Assembly (NCBI GenBank): GCA_945925985.1
Contig: CAMELV010000033.1
Location: forward strand, 1 to 45,276
Direction of reading: 5' to 3'
Origin: Comamonas sp. lk
Lineage (GTDB): Bacteria; Pseudomonadota; Gammaproteobacteria; Burkholderiales; Burkholderiaceae_C
DNA: 45,276 nt
This document shows positions 9,220 to 17,974 of this stretch, piece by piece. Positions within the stretch are counted from its first letter, which is position 1, and the number at the start of each line of letters is the position of its first letter. Below the pieces are notes generated by a model. It was not told where the DNA came from and did not search any database. It was given only the letters and a program-made list of their open reading frames with translations. The position numbers and the translations under genes were made by a program.

Positions 9220-11931
9220 GTGACATTGCTGGACTCCACACTCAACACGGCCAATCGCCGATTTTCCTTTCAGGGGGGCGGGCTTGCGGCCGACACTTTC
9301 GCAGTCGTTGAAATGTCGGGCTTTGAGGCACTGTCGGAGCCCTTCAATTTTGAAGTGATCCTGGTATCTGACAACAATGCGGTGAACTTCGACGCCATGC
9401 TCTCGAATCAGGCGACCCTGAAAATCTTCGCGTCCGGTGGTACCGAAGGAACACCTTATCACGGCGTGCTGTCAGAGTTTGAGCAACTCCAGCAAGTCGG
9501 CCAGCTGGTTTTTTATAAGGCTGTGTTGGTACCGCGCTTGCGGCGCCTGGGCCTGTACCGTACGTCAGACGTTTTTTTAGACGACCAGAAAATTCCCGAC
9601 GTCCTCGACAAAGTCATCAAGGCCAGCGGCTTGATTTCCACCGACTATGAACAAAAAATCTTAATCAAGACTGACTATCGCGATCGCACGTTCGTTTGCC
9701 AATATCAAGAAACCAATTTTGATTTCATCAGCCGATGGATGGAAAAAGAGGGCATGTATTACTACTTCGACCATTCCGGAAGCAACGACAAGCTGATCAT
9801 CGTTGATGACCGCACCAAGTTGCCTGCGGATGTCTCGAACGTCACTTACCGGCCCGTTGAAGATTCCACAAGCGTCAATGCATCGGATTCCGTTCACGGT
9901 TTTGTCTGCCGCCAGCAACCATTGCCCAAACAGGTGATATTGCAGGGCTTCAACTACGCTGCCGCTTCTGTTCCGCTAGAGCAGTCCTACTTGGTGTCGG
10001 CCACAGGTACTGGCGATGTCATGCTTTACGGTGAAAACTTTCTCACACCGGAAGAAGGCTTGCGTTATGCCAGGCTGCGCGCCCAGCAGATCCTCTGCAA
10101 TAGTAAGGTGTTCAAGGGCGACGCCACAGCGACCGGAATTCGCAGTGGCCATTTCATCCAGATGTCGAAGCATTACCGCGAAGACTTCAACGTCCAATAC
10201 CTGGTGACCGAGATTAAGCATTCCGGTTCGCAGGCTGGTATGCTGCTGGCAGGCATCGCGCATTCCTTCGGCGGCAAGTCCGGCGAAACCACTTATCGCC
10301 ACAGCTTTCGGGCGATTCCTTCCGATGCGCAATTCCGGCCTGAGTGCAAAACAAAGCGGCCGCATATTGCCGGAACCATCAGCGCGGTTATCGACGCCGA
10401 AGGTAGCGGTCAGTACGCCGACATGGACGAGTTTGGGCAGTACAAGGTTCAGTTGCCGTTTGTCAAATCCGGCAAGGCCGCCAACAAGGGGTCCGCCCGC
10501 ATACGCATGGCTACGCCTTATGCCGGTAGCAACCATGGCATGTATTTCCCGTTGCACAAAGACGCGGAAGTGTTGTTATCGTTTGTGGATGGCGACCCGG
10601 ACCAGCCGGTGATTTTGAGTGCTGTACCCAATTCTGAAAACAAGAGCCTAGTCAATAACACCAATCCGGCCCAAAACCGGATCCTGACCAAGGGCGGCAA
10701 CGCCTTGGTGATGGATGACACCAAAGATGTTGAATATGTCAAACTTACCTCGCCTTACAACAATACCAAACTGGTGGTTGGCTACGGTGGCCCACCCAAA
10801 TCATTCGATCCATTCGCAGCGATTTGGCTGGGCACCTCCGGCAGCTCGGAGAGCGTCACTGTGGGCGTGTCTAACGCTGTCAAGCTGGGTTTTAACAACT
10901 CGCTGAATTTGTCATTTGATAATTCCTTTTCAGCATCCATGGCCAACAAAATGTCGATTGGGGCAAGCACCAGTTTTGGTGTGGGCCACGATATCAGCTG
11001 GACCAAAGGCAAAAGCATCAAGATTGACGATGCCGACAGCGTGGTGCTCAAAGAAAGTGGCAAGCTGCTGGCAAACGACAAAATCACCATTGGCGGCGGG
11101 CAACTCAAGCCGATCACCGCAGCGATTACCTCGACCAAGGCCACGGTTCAAACTGCTTTGAAAATCAGCATGGCCGTCAACGGTGCAATCGCTTTGGCTG
11201 CCGGTGTGGAGTTGACTAAGGCCCAAAAAGACGGTGACAAAGGCAAAGTAGACGTCAAAGACACTAGCAACGACCACTGGGCCGCGCGCGGTCTGGGCAT
11301 TGGCGGGGGCCTTTCGTCGGCAGCGTTGGTGCACACGCTGCTTTACACCATGGGAAAAGCTGTCGCGCTGACCGACGACGAGGCGACTTATCGGGGCAAG
11401 ATCGTGGCCGATGCTGGTGGTGTGGACATCAGTGCAACCAACGCTTTGCTGACCAGCATCGCGCAGGTCAAGGCAACGTCTGGCGGTGTCAAAGTGTCCG
11501 CTATTTCGCCGACGGTACTTTTGGGCTCGGATCTTGAGGTCAATCCTTCTAGTATCGGCATCACAGCCCGAAACACGGTGGGGCTCGAGACGAAGCTAAC
11601 ATTGAGTGGCTTGGCCGCCAAGTTAGAAACGGGTGCAGGCGGGAAAATTGCTCTTGAACACGCATTAGGAGGCAGTGTCAGGGTTACCGATAGCAAAATT
11701 GTTGCGGAGTCTTTTACAACCAAGCTTGAATTAGCGGCTGCTGGTGCAACGGTGTTAGCTGGACCTGAAAGCTCGCTAAAAGTAACCCCTGCGAAAGTCA
11801 GTGCTGACTGTATGCTCGCCCACATGAAGCTGACCCCTAGTTCGGCTTCTCTGAGTTTGGATTCAGGGGCTGGATTTTTCGTGAGCCCGGCCGGTCCAAG
11901 CATTTCTGGCGTGTTGATCCGGCTCGGCTAA
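9220..11931 (+). CDS. vgrG: T6SS spike protein VgrG (TssI) with long C-terminal extension
   Basis: Trimeric puncturing spike on top of the Hcp tube. Residues 1 to about 370 match the gp27/VgrG base, and about 382-473 match the gp5 OB fold (FGQYKVQLPF, MATPYAGSNHGMYFPLHKDAEVLLSFVDGD split over this area). Residues about 475-903 form an extension of roughly 430 residues. It has two hydrophobic or glycine-rich stretches (about 643-661 and 691-717) and then alternating beta-type repeats likely to form a needle. I recognise no enzyme domain in it. Start is GTG at 9220. The adjacent DUF2169, DUF3540 and DUF4150 genes suggest that the needle tip is capped by the PAAR-like DUF4150 protein. Confidence 0.93.
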   Translation: MTLLDSTLNTANRRFSFQGGGLAADTFAVVEMSGFEALSEPFNFEVILVSDNNAVNFDAMLSNQATLKIFASGGTEGTPYHGVLSEFEQLQQVGQLVFYKAVLVPRLRRLGLYRTSDVFLDDQKIPDVLDKVIKASGLISTDYEQKILIKTDYRDRTFVCQYQETNFDFISRWMEKEGMYYYFDHSGSNDKLIIVDDRTKLPADVSNVTYRPVEDSTSVNASDSVHGFVCRQQPLPKQVILQGFNYAAASVPLEQSYLVSATGTGDVMLYGENFLTPEEGLRYARLRAQQILCNSKVFKGDATATGIRSGHFIQMSKHYREDFNVQYLVTEIKHSGSQAGMLLAGIAHSFGGKSGETTYRHSFRAIPSDAQFRPECKTKRPHIAGTISAVIDAEGSGQYADMDEFGQYKVQLPFVKSGKAANKGSARIRMATPYAGSNHGMYFPLHKDAEVLLSFVDGDPDQPVILSAVPNSENKSLVNNTNPAQNRILTKGGNALVMDDTKDVEYVKLTSPYNNTKLVVGYGGPPKSFDPFAAIWLGTSGSSESVTVGVSNAVKLGFNNSLNLSFDNSFSASMANKMSIGASTSFGVGHDISWTKGKSIKIDDADSVVLKESGKLLANDKITIGGGQLKPITAAITSTKATVQTALKISMAVNGAIALAAGVELTKAQKDGDKGKVDVKDTSNDHWAARGLGIGGGLSSAALVHTLLYTMGKAVALTDDEATYRGKIVADAGGVDISATNALLTSIAQVKATSGGVKVSAISPTVLLGSDLEVNPSSIGITARNTVGLETKLTLSGLAAKLETGAGGKIALEHALGGSVRVTDSKIVAESFTTKLELAAAGATVLAGPESSLKVTPAKVSADCMLAHMKLTPSSASLSLDSGAGFFVSPAGPSISGVLIRLG

Positions 11932-11953
11932 ACCTGAACAAGGCCGCATCTTT

Positions 11954-14680
11954 GTGAAAATCTTCAAACCCGATCACCTCGGCTTACTGCACCGCAGCAT
12001 GAAAATCGCGGGTAAAAAGCAGTTGTCAGTCGGCCTGATGGGCTTTTTCTCATTCGACCAAAGCGACTTGGCGCACCTGCTGCCCGAGGCACAAATGTGG
12101 CAGGTCGCCACTGCCGCGATGGGCAAAGACGCGATTCTTGATGAAGGCTGGCCGAAAACAGCTGGCGAGTTTGTGGCGTTTGGCGCAGCTTGTGCTCCAG
12201 CTGGCAAGACTGCGACAGAGCTGGTGGCTACGGTGGGTGTGGGCAGCGTGCGCAAGTCGCTGTTTGTACGCGGTGATCGCCACTTCACGGCGCTGGGCCT
12301 CATCAGTACGCCCACGCCGTTTGCTGCCATGCCCATCACGCCGCAAACCGCTTTTGGTGGCCCGAGTTCCACCGTTAATTCTCAAGGCAAAGGCCTGGTC
12401 AAAACGCTCTTGCCCGATGGCAGTGCGGCGCTTCCTCTGCCCAATGTTGAAGACGCGAGCTACCCAGTGTTGCGGGTAGGGGACGCGCCGCAGCCAGTTG
12501 GCTTTTGGCCCACCGCAGGCCATTCGCCTGGGCGAGTGCAGCACTTCGGCAAGTTTGACCAGCGCTGGCTGCAGACCACCTGGCCACATTTGCCCGAAGA
12601 CACGAAACCAGATTATTTTCAAACCGCGCCCCGTGATCAGCGCATCAATGGTTTTTTCAAGGGGGACGAGTCAATTTTCTGCCTCAATTTGCACCCGCAA
12701 AAACCCCAGCTCAACAGCGCTTTGCCGCGCTTGCGAGCACGCTGCTTCATCAACCGTTTGATTGGCGGGAAGGCCCAGTTCATCGAGCTGCCCGCTCGCC
12801 TGGAGACCGTGCTGCTCTTTCCCAACCAGGCTTGCGGTATCGTTTTGTACCGCGCGCAGGCCGACATCAGCGATGAAGACGGCGACGACGTGCTGCATTT
12901 GCTGGCCGATTGGGAGGATTTGGCTACCCAGCCGCTGCCGTTTGCACATTACCAAGACGCGTTTTTACGTGAGCTTGCGCCCGCTGGTGCGGTTGGCCAA
13001 GTCCTGGATGAGATGCCCGTGGCCCCAACAGCGGCAAAAAATGGACCTAAATCGGCCCTAGCGCCTGTTTTATCGGCCTCAGCTGCTATTATTTCTGTAG
13101 TAGCTTCTTCTGCTGTGCCTGGCCTGACGCCGGCCATGCAGCAAGCGCTCAGCGAGGTCAGTGCGCTTGCCGCCGAACTAGAAGCTGACAGCCGCGCCTT
13201 GATGGTCAAGCACGGCATCACTCAAGCCGATTTGGCCCCCTTTTTGGTCAAAGAACCCGAGTTGCCGCCGGTCAGCTTGGCCGAAGTCGAAAAATTGGCG
13301 GCAGAGCTTGAAGACGACACACGCAGGTTGATGACAAAGCACAATATATCGGAGGCTGAACTGGCCCCGTTTTTGAAGCCACCACCGCCAGAGTCGCCTG
13401 TCAGCGCCGCCGAGTTAAGCAAAGCGCTGACCGACCTGCAAGCGGACACTGCTAATGTCATGCGCCAGCACGGCATCACTGCCAAAGACGTGATCGCTTT
13501 TGCCGAGAGTCGCCCTGAGCTTGCGGGCGTAGCCGCGGATTTGGCGAAGGGTTTGGCTGTTGACCCTGCGGCAGGTAGCGCAGCAATTGCCGCTATTTTT
13601 ACCATAATTGGCTCCATCAAACCGCCTCCCGCCATCGCCATGCCCCCGCTGCCTTTGCCAAAAATTGACATGAATACACCGCTGGCCAAGTTTGAAACCC
13701 GCGAGCAAGTCATTGCCCACCACGCGGCGAAAAAGAGTTTTGCTGGCCTGGATGTGTCGGGCCTCGATTTGTCCAAACTTGACCTCCACGGCGCGGACTT
13801 TTCCAATTCGCTGCTGGATAAAACGTCTTTGGTGGGCGCGCAACTCGCAAACGTCAACTTTGCCCACGCCTTGGCACCGGGAGCCGACTTCAGCGGGGCA
13901 GATTTGCGCGGGGCCAGTTTGGCCAGTGTCAGCGCGAGTGCTGCGCGTTTTACAGGCGTTCATTTTGATGGTTGTGACCTCTCGCAGGGTGATTTTTCTC
14001 AGGCTGATTTCACGGGTGTAACTTTATCTAAAGCTGTCCTCAACGGTAGCTTGTTCAACGCCGCGAAGTTGGGTGGGGTTCAGGCCGCCGGCTGCACTGC
14101 AGTAAAAGCCAGCTTTGCTGATAGCGACTTGTCACGCGCTGATTTTTCCAAAGCGCAGCTGCAAACTGCATCGTTTAGTGGTGCGACACTGGAGCTTACC
14201 CGTTTCGTGCAAGCCAATTGTGCAAACGCTGAATTTTTTGGTGCGGTCGCGCCTGGTGCAGTATTTACCGGGGCAAATTTAGCGGCTAGCCGCGCCGATG
14301 CGGCCAGCCAGTTCAAAGGCGCAGACTTTGCTAATGCGCAGATGCAGCGCGCCTCATGGGGCAGTGCAGACATCAGTTCGGCATCTCTGTTGTGCGCTGG
14401 ACTGGACAATGCCGATTTTTCAAAAGCGCGTGCTCCGGGCGCAGTGTTCAGTAAAGCGCAAGCCAGGGGCGCGAAGTTCGACAAGGCTGATTTGAGCGGG
14501 GCGGATTTGTCGAAAGTCAATTTGCTGGGCGCATCGTTGCGTCACACCACCGTCTACGGCACGTTGCTGCACAGTTCGAATTTGTACGCCGCAGACTTGT
14601 ACGGCACCACACCCGGAAAAATGGCACTAGTAGGTTCAGATATCGGCCAAACCATTCTGACTGCGCGGGGCCTAGCATGA
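11954..14680 (+). CDS. DUF2169 T6SS accessory protein fused to pentapeptide repeats
   Basis: The 908-residue protein has three parts. Residues 1 to about 340 match DUF2169, a family tied to vgrG/PAAR loci and thought to act as an effector or tip loading adaptor. Residues about 393-522 hold three copies of a helical unit of about 43 residues (variants of LAAELEDDTRRLM followed by KHNISEAELAPFL). Residues about 597-900 are pentapeptide repeats (A[D/N]LSG-like), a right-handed quadrilateral beta-helix. Start is GTG at 11954, 22 bases after vgrG. It ends ATGA, overlapping a 32-codon open frame. The loading role is family-based inference. Confidence 0.85.
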   Translation: MKIFKPDHLGLLHRSMKIAGKKQLSVGLMGFFSFDQSDLAHLLPEAQMWQVATAAMGKDAILDEGWPKTAGEFVAFGAACAPAGKTATELVATVGVGSVRKSLFVRGDRHFTALGLISTPTPFAAMPITPQTAFGGPSSTVNSQGKGLVKTLLPDGSAALPLPNVEDASYPVLRVGDAPQPVGFWPTAGHSPGRVQHFGKFDQRWLQTTWPHLPEDTKPDYFQTAPRDQRINGFFKGDESIFCLNLHPQKPQLNSALPRLRARCFINRLIGGKAQFIELPARLETVLLFPNQACGIVLYRAQADISDEDGDDVLHLLADWEDLATQPLPFAHYQDAFLRELAPAGAVGQVLDEMPVAPTAAKNGPKSALAPVLSASAAIISVVASSAVPGLTPAMQQALSEVSALAAELEADSRALMVKHGITQADLAPFLVKEPELPPVSLAEVEKLAAELEDDTRRLMTKHNISEAELAPFLKPPPPESPVSAAELSKALTDLQADTANVMRQHGITAKDVIAFAESRPELAGVAADLAKGLAVDPAAGSAAIAAIFTIIGSIKPPPAIAMPPLPLPKIDMNTPLAKFETREQVIAHHAAKKSFAGLDVSGLDLSKLDLHGADFSNSLLDKTSLVGAQLANVNFAHALAPGADFSGADLRGASLASVSASAARFTGVHFDGCDLSQGDFSQADFTGVTLSKAVLNGSLFNAAKLGGVQAAGCTAVKASFADSDLSRADFSKAQLQTASFSGATLELTRFVQANCANAEFFGAVAPGAVFTGANLAASRADAASQFKGADFANAQMQRASWGSADISSASLLCAGLDNADFSKARAPGAVFSKAQARGAKFDKADLSGADLSKVNLLGASLRHTTVYGTLLHSSNLYAADLYGTTPGKMALVGSDIGQTILTARGLA

Positions 14681-14775
14681 AGAAATACTATGTGTTTTAT
14701 AGCGGCTACGGCATATTTTTAGAGGCCTATAACCTTTTTTTGTCTAAAAATAGTTTCTGCGGAGGGACGTTGTGA
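14677..14775 (+). CDS. Possible 32-residue mini-gene coupled to both neighbours
   Basis: An ATG at 14677 overlaps the stop of the DUF2169 gene as ATGA. The frame runs 32 codons (MKKYYVFYSGYGIFLEAYNL at its start) and ends in TGA at 14773-14775, overlapping the GTG/ATG start of the next gene. It is aromatic and hydrophobic and matches no family I know. Against a gene: part of the DNA (about 14693-14735) resembles, from memory, a dispersed intergenic repeat type seen in Comamonadaceae, so the frame may be chance. Confidence 0.3.
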   Translation: MKKYYVFYSGYGIFLEAYNLFLSKNSFCGGTL

Positions 14776-15842
14776 TGGACTTGCTAGAAGCCGCTTCCCG
14801 CTTGGCCCAGGACCGGCGACTGACCGATTGCGATGCCTCGGGCTTTGATTTCTCCAGCTTGAGCGCGGAGCAGCGCAATTTGTCTGGCTGCCACTTTGAG
14901 CGTGTCAGCCTCAAACGGGCCAACTTTTCGGGCTGCCAACTGGCATCAAGTGTCTGGCAGGACTGCGACTTGGGCAGCGCCAGCTTGGCAGCAGTCAATC
15001 TCAGCAGCTGCGAAATGCACACGGTGAACTTGCAAGGTGCCCAGCTTGGTGGTGCAGTCGCTACCGGCGTCAGCTGGCACAACGTCAGCTTTAAGTCTGC
15101 GCAGGCGCAAGGCACGGACTTTTCAGGCAGCTTTTTCAGTCTGTGTGACTTTACCTCAGCCAATTTGTCGGGTACCAGCCTGGTCAAGGTGGATCTGCAC
15201 GACTGTCAGGTGCTCGCCACCGATTTTTCGAACGCTGATGCCAGTCGATTGACTGCAATGGGCCTGGACTTTAGCGGCGCTAAATTTGACGGTACGAAGC
15301 TCGTGCAGGCCTACCTCAAACGCGGTCTGTTTCGCGCGCAAAACCTGGCCAACAGCGACTTGACCATGGCGATTTTTGACAATGCTGACTTGAGTATGGC
15401 AATGTTTGACGGGTCGACTCTAGATCGAACGAGCTTTGTCGAAGCCAAGCTGCAAGGCGCGCATTTCGCTGGCTTGCGTGGCCAGTATGTGGCGCTGCAA
15501 GGTGCTGATCTGTTCGAGGCTGACCTCAGCGGCGTGCAATTCGAAATGGTTGATGCCAGCGGTGCAAACTTCACTGGCGTGCGGGCCAAGGGCTCTGTCT
15601 GGACGCTGTGTGTTCTGACAAAAATTACCGCTAAGGGCGGCCTTTTCGGAGGCGCCCAAATGCTCGACTGCGATTTGTCACATGCCAACTTGAGTGGCGC
15701 TGATTTCAGCCAGGTCAATCTGGCGGGAAGTAATCTGCACTGCGTGATTGACAGCGCCACCCGCTGGGACGGCGCCCAAAAAGCCAAAGCTCGAGCGACC
15801 GACAAAGCCCTTGCTGCCGCCGAGTACTGGCAGGCCGCCTGA
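14772..15842 (+). CDS. Pentapeptide-repeat protein of the T6SS accessory cassette
   Basis: A 356-residue protein made almost wholly of pentapeptide repeats (patterns such as FSGCQLASS, ANLSGTSLVKVDL, ADLSGVQFEMVDA), predicted to fold as a right-handed beta-helix. It resembles the C-terminal third of the upstream DUF2169 fusion, suggesting duplication or a shared scaffold. A GGAGGG ribosome binding site at 14761-14766 serves the GTG at 14772 or the ATG at 14775. I cannot decide between these two adjacent starts. The last about 30 residues are alanine- and lysine-rich. A structural role at the spike or in effector delivery is inferred from position only. Confidence 0.82.
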   Translation: MMDLLEAASRLAQDRRLTDCDASGFDFSSLSAEQRNLSGCHFERVSLKRANFSGCQLASSVWQDCDLGSASLAAVNLSSCEMHTVNLQGAQLGGAVATGVSWHNVSFKSAQAQGTDFSGSFFSLCDFTSANLSGTSLVKVDLHDCQVLATDFSNADASRLTAMGLDFSGAKFDGTKLVQAYLKRGLFRAQNLANSDLTMAIFDNADLSMAMFDGSTLDRTSFVEAKLQGAHFAGLRGQYVALQGADLFEADLSGVQFEMVDASGANFTGVRAKGSVWTLCVLTKITAKGGLFGGAQMLDCDLSHANLSGADFSQVNLAGSNLHCVIDSATRWDGAQKAKARATDKALAAAEYWQAA

Positions 15843-15870
15843 TCCCTGCTTTCACGCCAGAAAGATCACC

Positions 15871-16575
15871 ATGACTCACGAATCTCCCCGCAACGTCTCC
15901 ATTGCATTGGCGTCCGAATTCAGCATCAGCCGTGCCACCGTTACAGGCGCGGTGGGTCACTGGTTTTTTATTGAGGGCGGCGCGGGACCAGACCGCGCCC
16001 TACGTGCTGAGAGTTGCTTGCTCGCTCCTGAAATCGGTGACTTGGTACTGGTCAACATGCACAGTTCGACCCTCAATCCAGATGCACTGAACAGCGCATC
16101 GTTGCTCGGCACTGCGCCTTTTATCTTGGCAGTTTTGAGCAGGCCGCAATCAGCCAGCGGCGTGCTCACGCTGCCCGGCGGCTCACGTCTGGTCGCCGGT
16201 GAGGGTGGCAATTTGCAAGTAGTGGCCAATACCATTCAGCTGAACGCTAGTGCCAGCCTGGGGCTGGTCGCGCCCGAGCTGAAAGTCCGTGCGGCCAAGG
16301 CCGAGCTGGTGTTCAGCCACCTGAGCACGGTGGCCCAGGCAATGCAAGCGCGTTTGGGTAACTTGCATTGCATTGCGCAAAATGCCACCAGCGTCATCAG
16401 CAGGCTGGTGGTGCGAGCGGTCAACAGTTTTCGGCAAATCGAACAGCTTGATGACAGCCGTGCAGGGCGGGTGCGCATGCAGGTTGCCGAACGCTTTGCC
16501 CTTCAAGCTGGTCATGCAAGCCTGCAGGCCAAAGGCCACGTCAAGATCGATGGCGAGAAAATTGATTTGGGCTGA
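15871..16575 (+). CDS. DUF3540 family T6SS accessory protein
   Basis: A 234-residue protein matching DUF3540, which recurs between DUF2169/pentapeptide genes and DUF4150 genes in T6SS loci. The N-terminal part is mixed beta. Residues about 100-150 show the family-like segment with GGSRLVAGEGGNLQVVANTI and then alternating strands (LNASASLGLVAPELKVRAAK), and the end is again beta-rich (KGHVKIDGEKIDLG). The ATG at 15871 is chosen because it lies 28 bases after the previous stop. A longer in-frame start at 15748 would overlap that gene by about 95 bases. Role unknown; probably part of tip assembly. Confidence 0.8.
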   Translation: MTHESPRNVSIALASEFSISRATVTGAVGHWFFIEGGAGPDRALRAESCLLAPEIGDLVLVNMHSSTLNPDALNSASLLGTAPFILAVLSRPQSASGVLTLPGGSRLVAGEGGNLQVVANTIQLNASASLGLVAPELKVRAAKAELVFSHLSTVAQAMQARLGNLHCIAQNATSVISRLVVRAVNSFRQIEQLDDSRAGRVRMQVAERFALQAGHASLQAKGHVKIDGEKIDLG

Positions 16576-16599
16576 TTCGGCAACACACCAGGAAAAACC

Positions 16600-16995
16600 A
16601 TGTTCGCAGTTACAAAACAAAACGGCCAGTGTATGGCTATACCCGATGTTTGCAAAACGCCCATACCGCCCGCCGGCCCAGTGCCCCTACCGTATCCCAA
16701 TATCTCCATGCCCATGATGGGCATGCCGTGTGCGCTTAAGGTGATGGTTTGCGGTATGCCTGCGCTTACAAAAGCCTCCAAAATACCGCTGAGTAACGGT
16801 GATCAGCCTGGCGTTATCGGTGGCGTGATTTCCTCTAAAATCATGGGGGCGACTGAATTTTTGCTCGGCAGTTTGAAGGTGAAAATTGAGGGTAATCCGG
16901 GCGTCAAACTGGGTGATGCCACCAAGCAAAACGACGGTAATATTGTTGGTGCTGTGCTGGTGCCCAGCCAGGCCGTTGTCATGATCATGGGCTGA
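16600..16995 (+). CDS. DUF4150 PAAR-like T6SS spike-tip protein
   Basis: A 131-residue DUF4150 protein, a PAAR-like family that sharpens the VgrG tip and often links effectors to it. Visible marks are the PVPLPYPNI segment near residues 27-36, the SNGDQPG loop near 67-73, a glycine-rich GVIGGVISSKI stretch, and LKVKIEGNPGVKLGD near the end. There is no C-terminal toxin extension, so any effector would be a separate protein. An AGGA site precedes the ATG at 16600. A MITE-like insertion begins 5 bases after its stop codon. Confidence 0.85.
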   Translation: MFAVTKQNGQCMAIPDVCKTPIPPAGPVPLPYPNISMPMMGMPCALKVMVCGMPALTKASKIPLSNGDQPGVIGGVISSKIMGATEFLLGSLKVKIEGNPGVKLGDATKQNDGNIVGAVLVPSQAVVMIMG

Positions 16996-17000
16996 TTTAG

Positions 17001-17149
17001 TAGACTGCTGAAATACTGATCAAAGGTCAAGAATTCATCGTTAAAAATGCTCTATCAGCCCTTACTTGTATCAAAAAAACTGACTGTAGACCGTTCTATG
17101 GGGTCGACTATTTTTGAAAATAGTGGCGAGGGAGTATTTCAGCAGCCTG
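17001..17149. mobile_element. MITE-like element, 149 bp, with terminal inverted repeats
   Basis: The left end TAGACTGCTGAAATACT (17001-17017) and the right end AGTATTTCAGCAGCCTG (17133-17149) are inverted copies with 15 of 17 positions matching and 13 perfect in a row. Four-base direct repeats TTAG flank it at 16997-17000 and 17150-17153, which fits the YTAR target preference of IS5-type transposases. The inside has no coding capacity. It sits exactly between the DUF4150 gene and the next gene, whose ATG is 16 bases after the right end, so it may alter expression of that gene. Confidence 0.72.
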
Positions 17150-17165
17150 TTAGAGCGGACAAAAA

Positions 17166-17945
17166 ATGAAAAATGTATGGATTACCGCCCTTGCGGAAAA
17201 CCAGCCACGTGCTGAGGCAATCAGCGCGCACCTTAAGCAGTACGGACTGCAATGCCAAGGCCACTTCTGGCAGGATGCGCCCGAAAAGTTGGTCTGGCGT
17301 GCGGCGCTAAACGGCCTGCTGGAAGCGAAGGGCGATGTCTGGGTCATCCTCGCCGACGATGTGGAGATCGCCAAACCTAGCGTGCGCTACGGCTTGTCCC
17401 TCATGGCTACAGCCTTGCGGCAAGCCAAAGGCGCGGGCTTTCAGATCGTTTTGTTATGGAATTCCCCGGCTCCCCAGCCGGAAAAGTTACCGCAACTGCT
17501 GCAGCAGGCTACGGTCGTAGAAGAAGCCGCTGCTTCATGGGCCGCCAAAATAGTTGCCAAGGCCAATATGGCGGGCAAAGCGGTTGCCCTGGACTATCGT
17601 CTGAACATTCAGGGTGATGAGCGACTTGGCCAGTGGTTTGAAATTGGGCCGCGTGAAGGGCTGTGGCGAGGCGTTGTGCTTGGCGTGCATGGAGGCGGTG
17701 CCGAAATCAACTTCCAGGCGGTGGGTCCCCAAGGCGTATTACCCGAAAAAACCACGCTTGAGTTTGCACAGCAGGGCCTGAAAATCCAGGCGGGGAGCCG
17801 CGAATTCACGGCTTGGGCGGTGCGCAATGAGGTCTCAAGTGACACGTCTTACTTTGCCCGCATCAAGGGCTGCCCCGAAGCAATTTTGTTTATGTCCTAT
17901 GCGGATGACGCCGATGTAAGCGCAACTGTTTTGGGGCTCAAATGA
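17166..17945 (+). CDS. Unrecognised 259-residue protein in the T6SS cassette
   Basis: I do not recognise a family with confidence. The N-terminal about 110 residues alternate strands and helices (VWITALAEN, then ISAHLKQYG, then GDVWVILADDVEI, then IVLLWNSP), reminiscent of a TIR- or receiver-like alpha/beta fold, but no catalytic signature is evident. The C-terminal half (about 150-259) looks beta-rich. It has no signal peptide and no membrane segment. It is the last rightward gene of the VgrG-DUF2169-DUF3540-DUF4150 cassette, a place often held by effector or immunity genes. A MITE lies just upstream of its ATG. Confidence 0.7.
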   Translation: MKNVWITALAENQPRAEAISAHLKQYGLQCQGHFWQDAPEKLVWRAALNGLLEAKGDVWVILADDVEIAKPSVRYGLSLMATALRQAKGAGFQIVLLWNSPAPQPEKLPQLLQQATVVEEAAASWAAKIVAKANMAGKAVALDYRLNIQGDERLGQWFEIGPREGLWRGVVLGVHGGGAEINFQAVGPQGVLPEKTTLEFAQQGLKIQAGSREFTAWAVRNEVSSDTSYFARIKGCPEAILFMSYADDADVSATVLGLK

Positions 17946-17974
17946 GCCGTCTAAGTCGCTCGTGCGCCAAGCAT

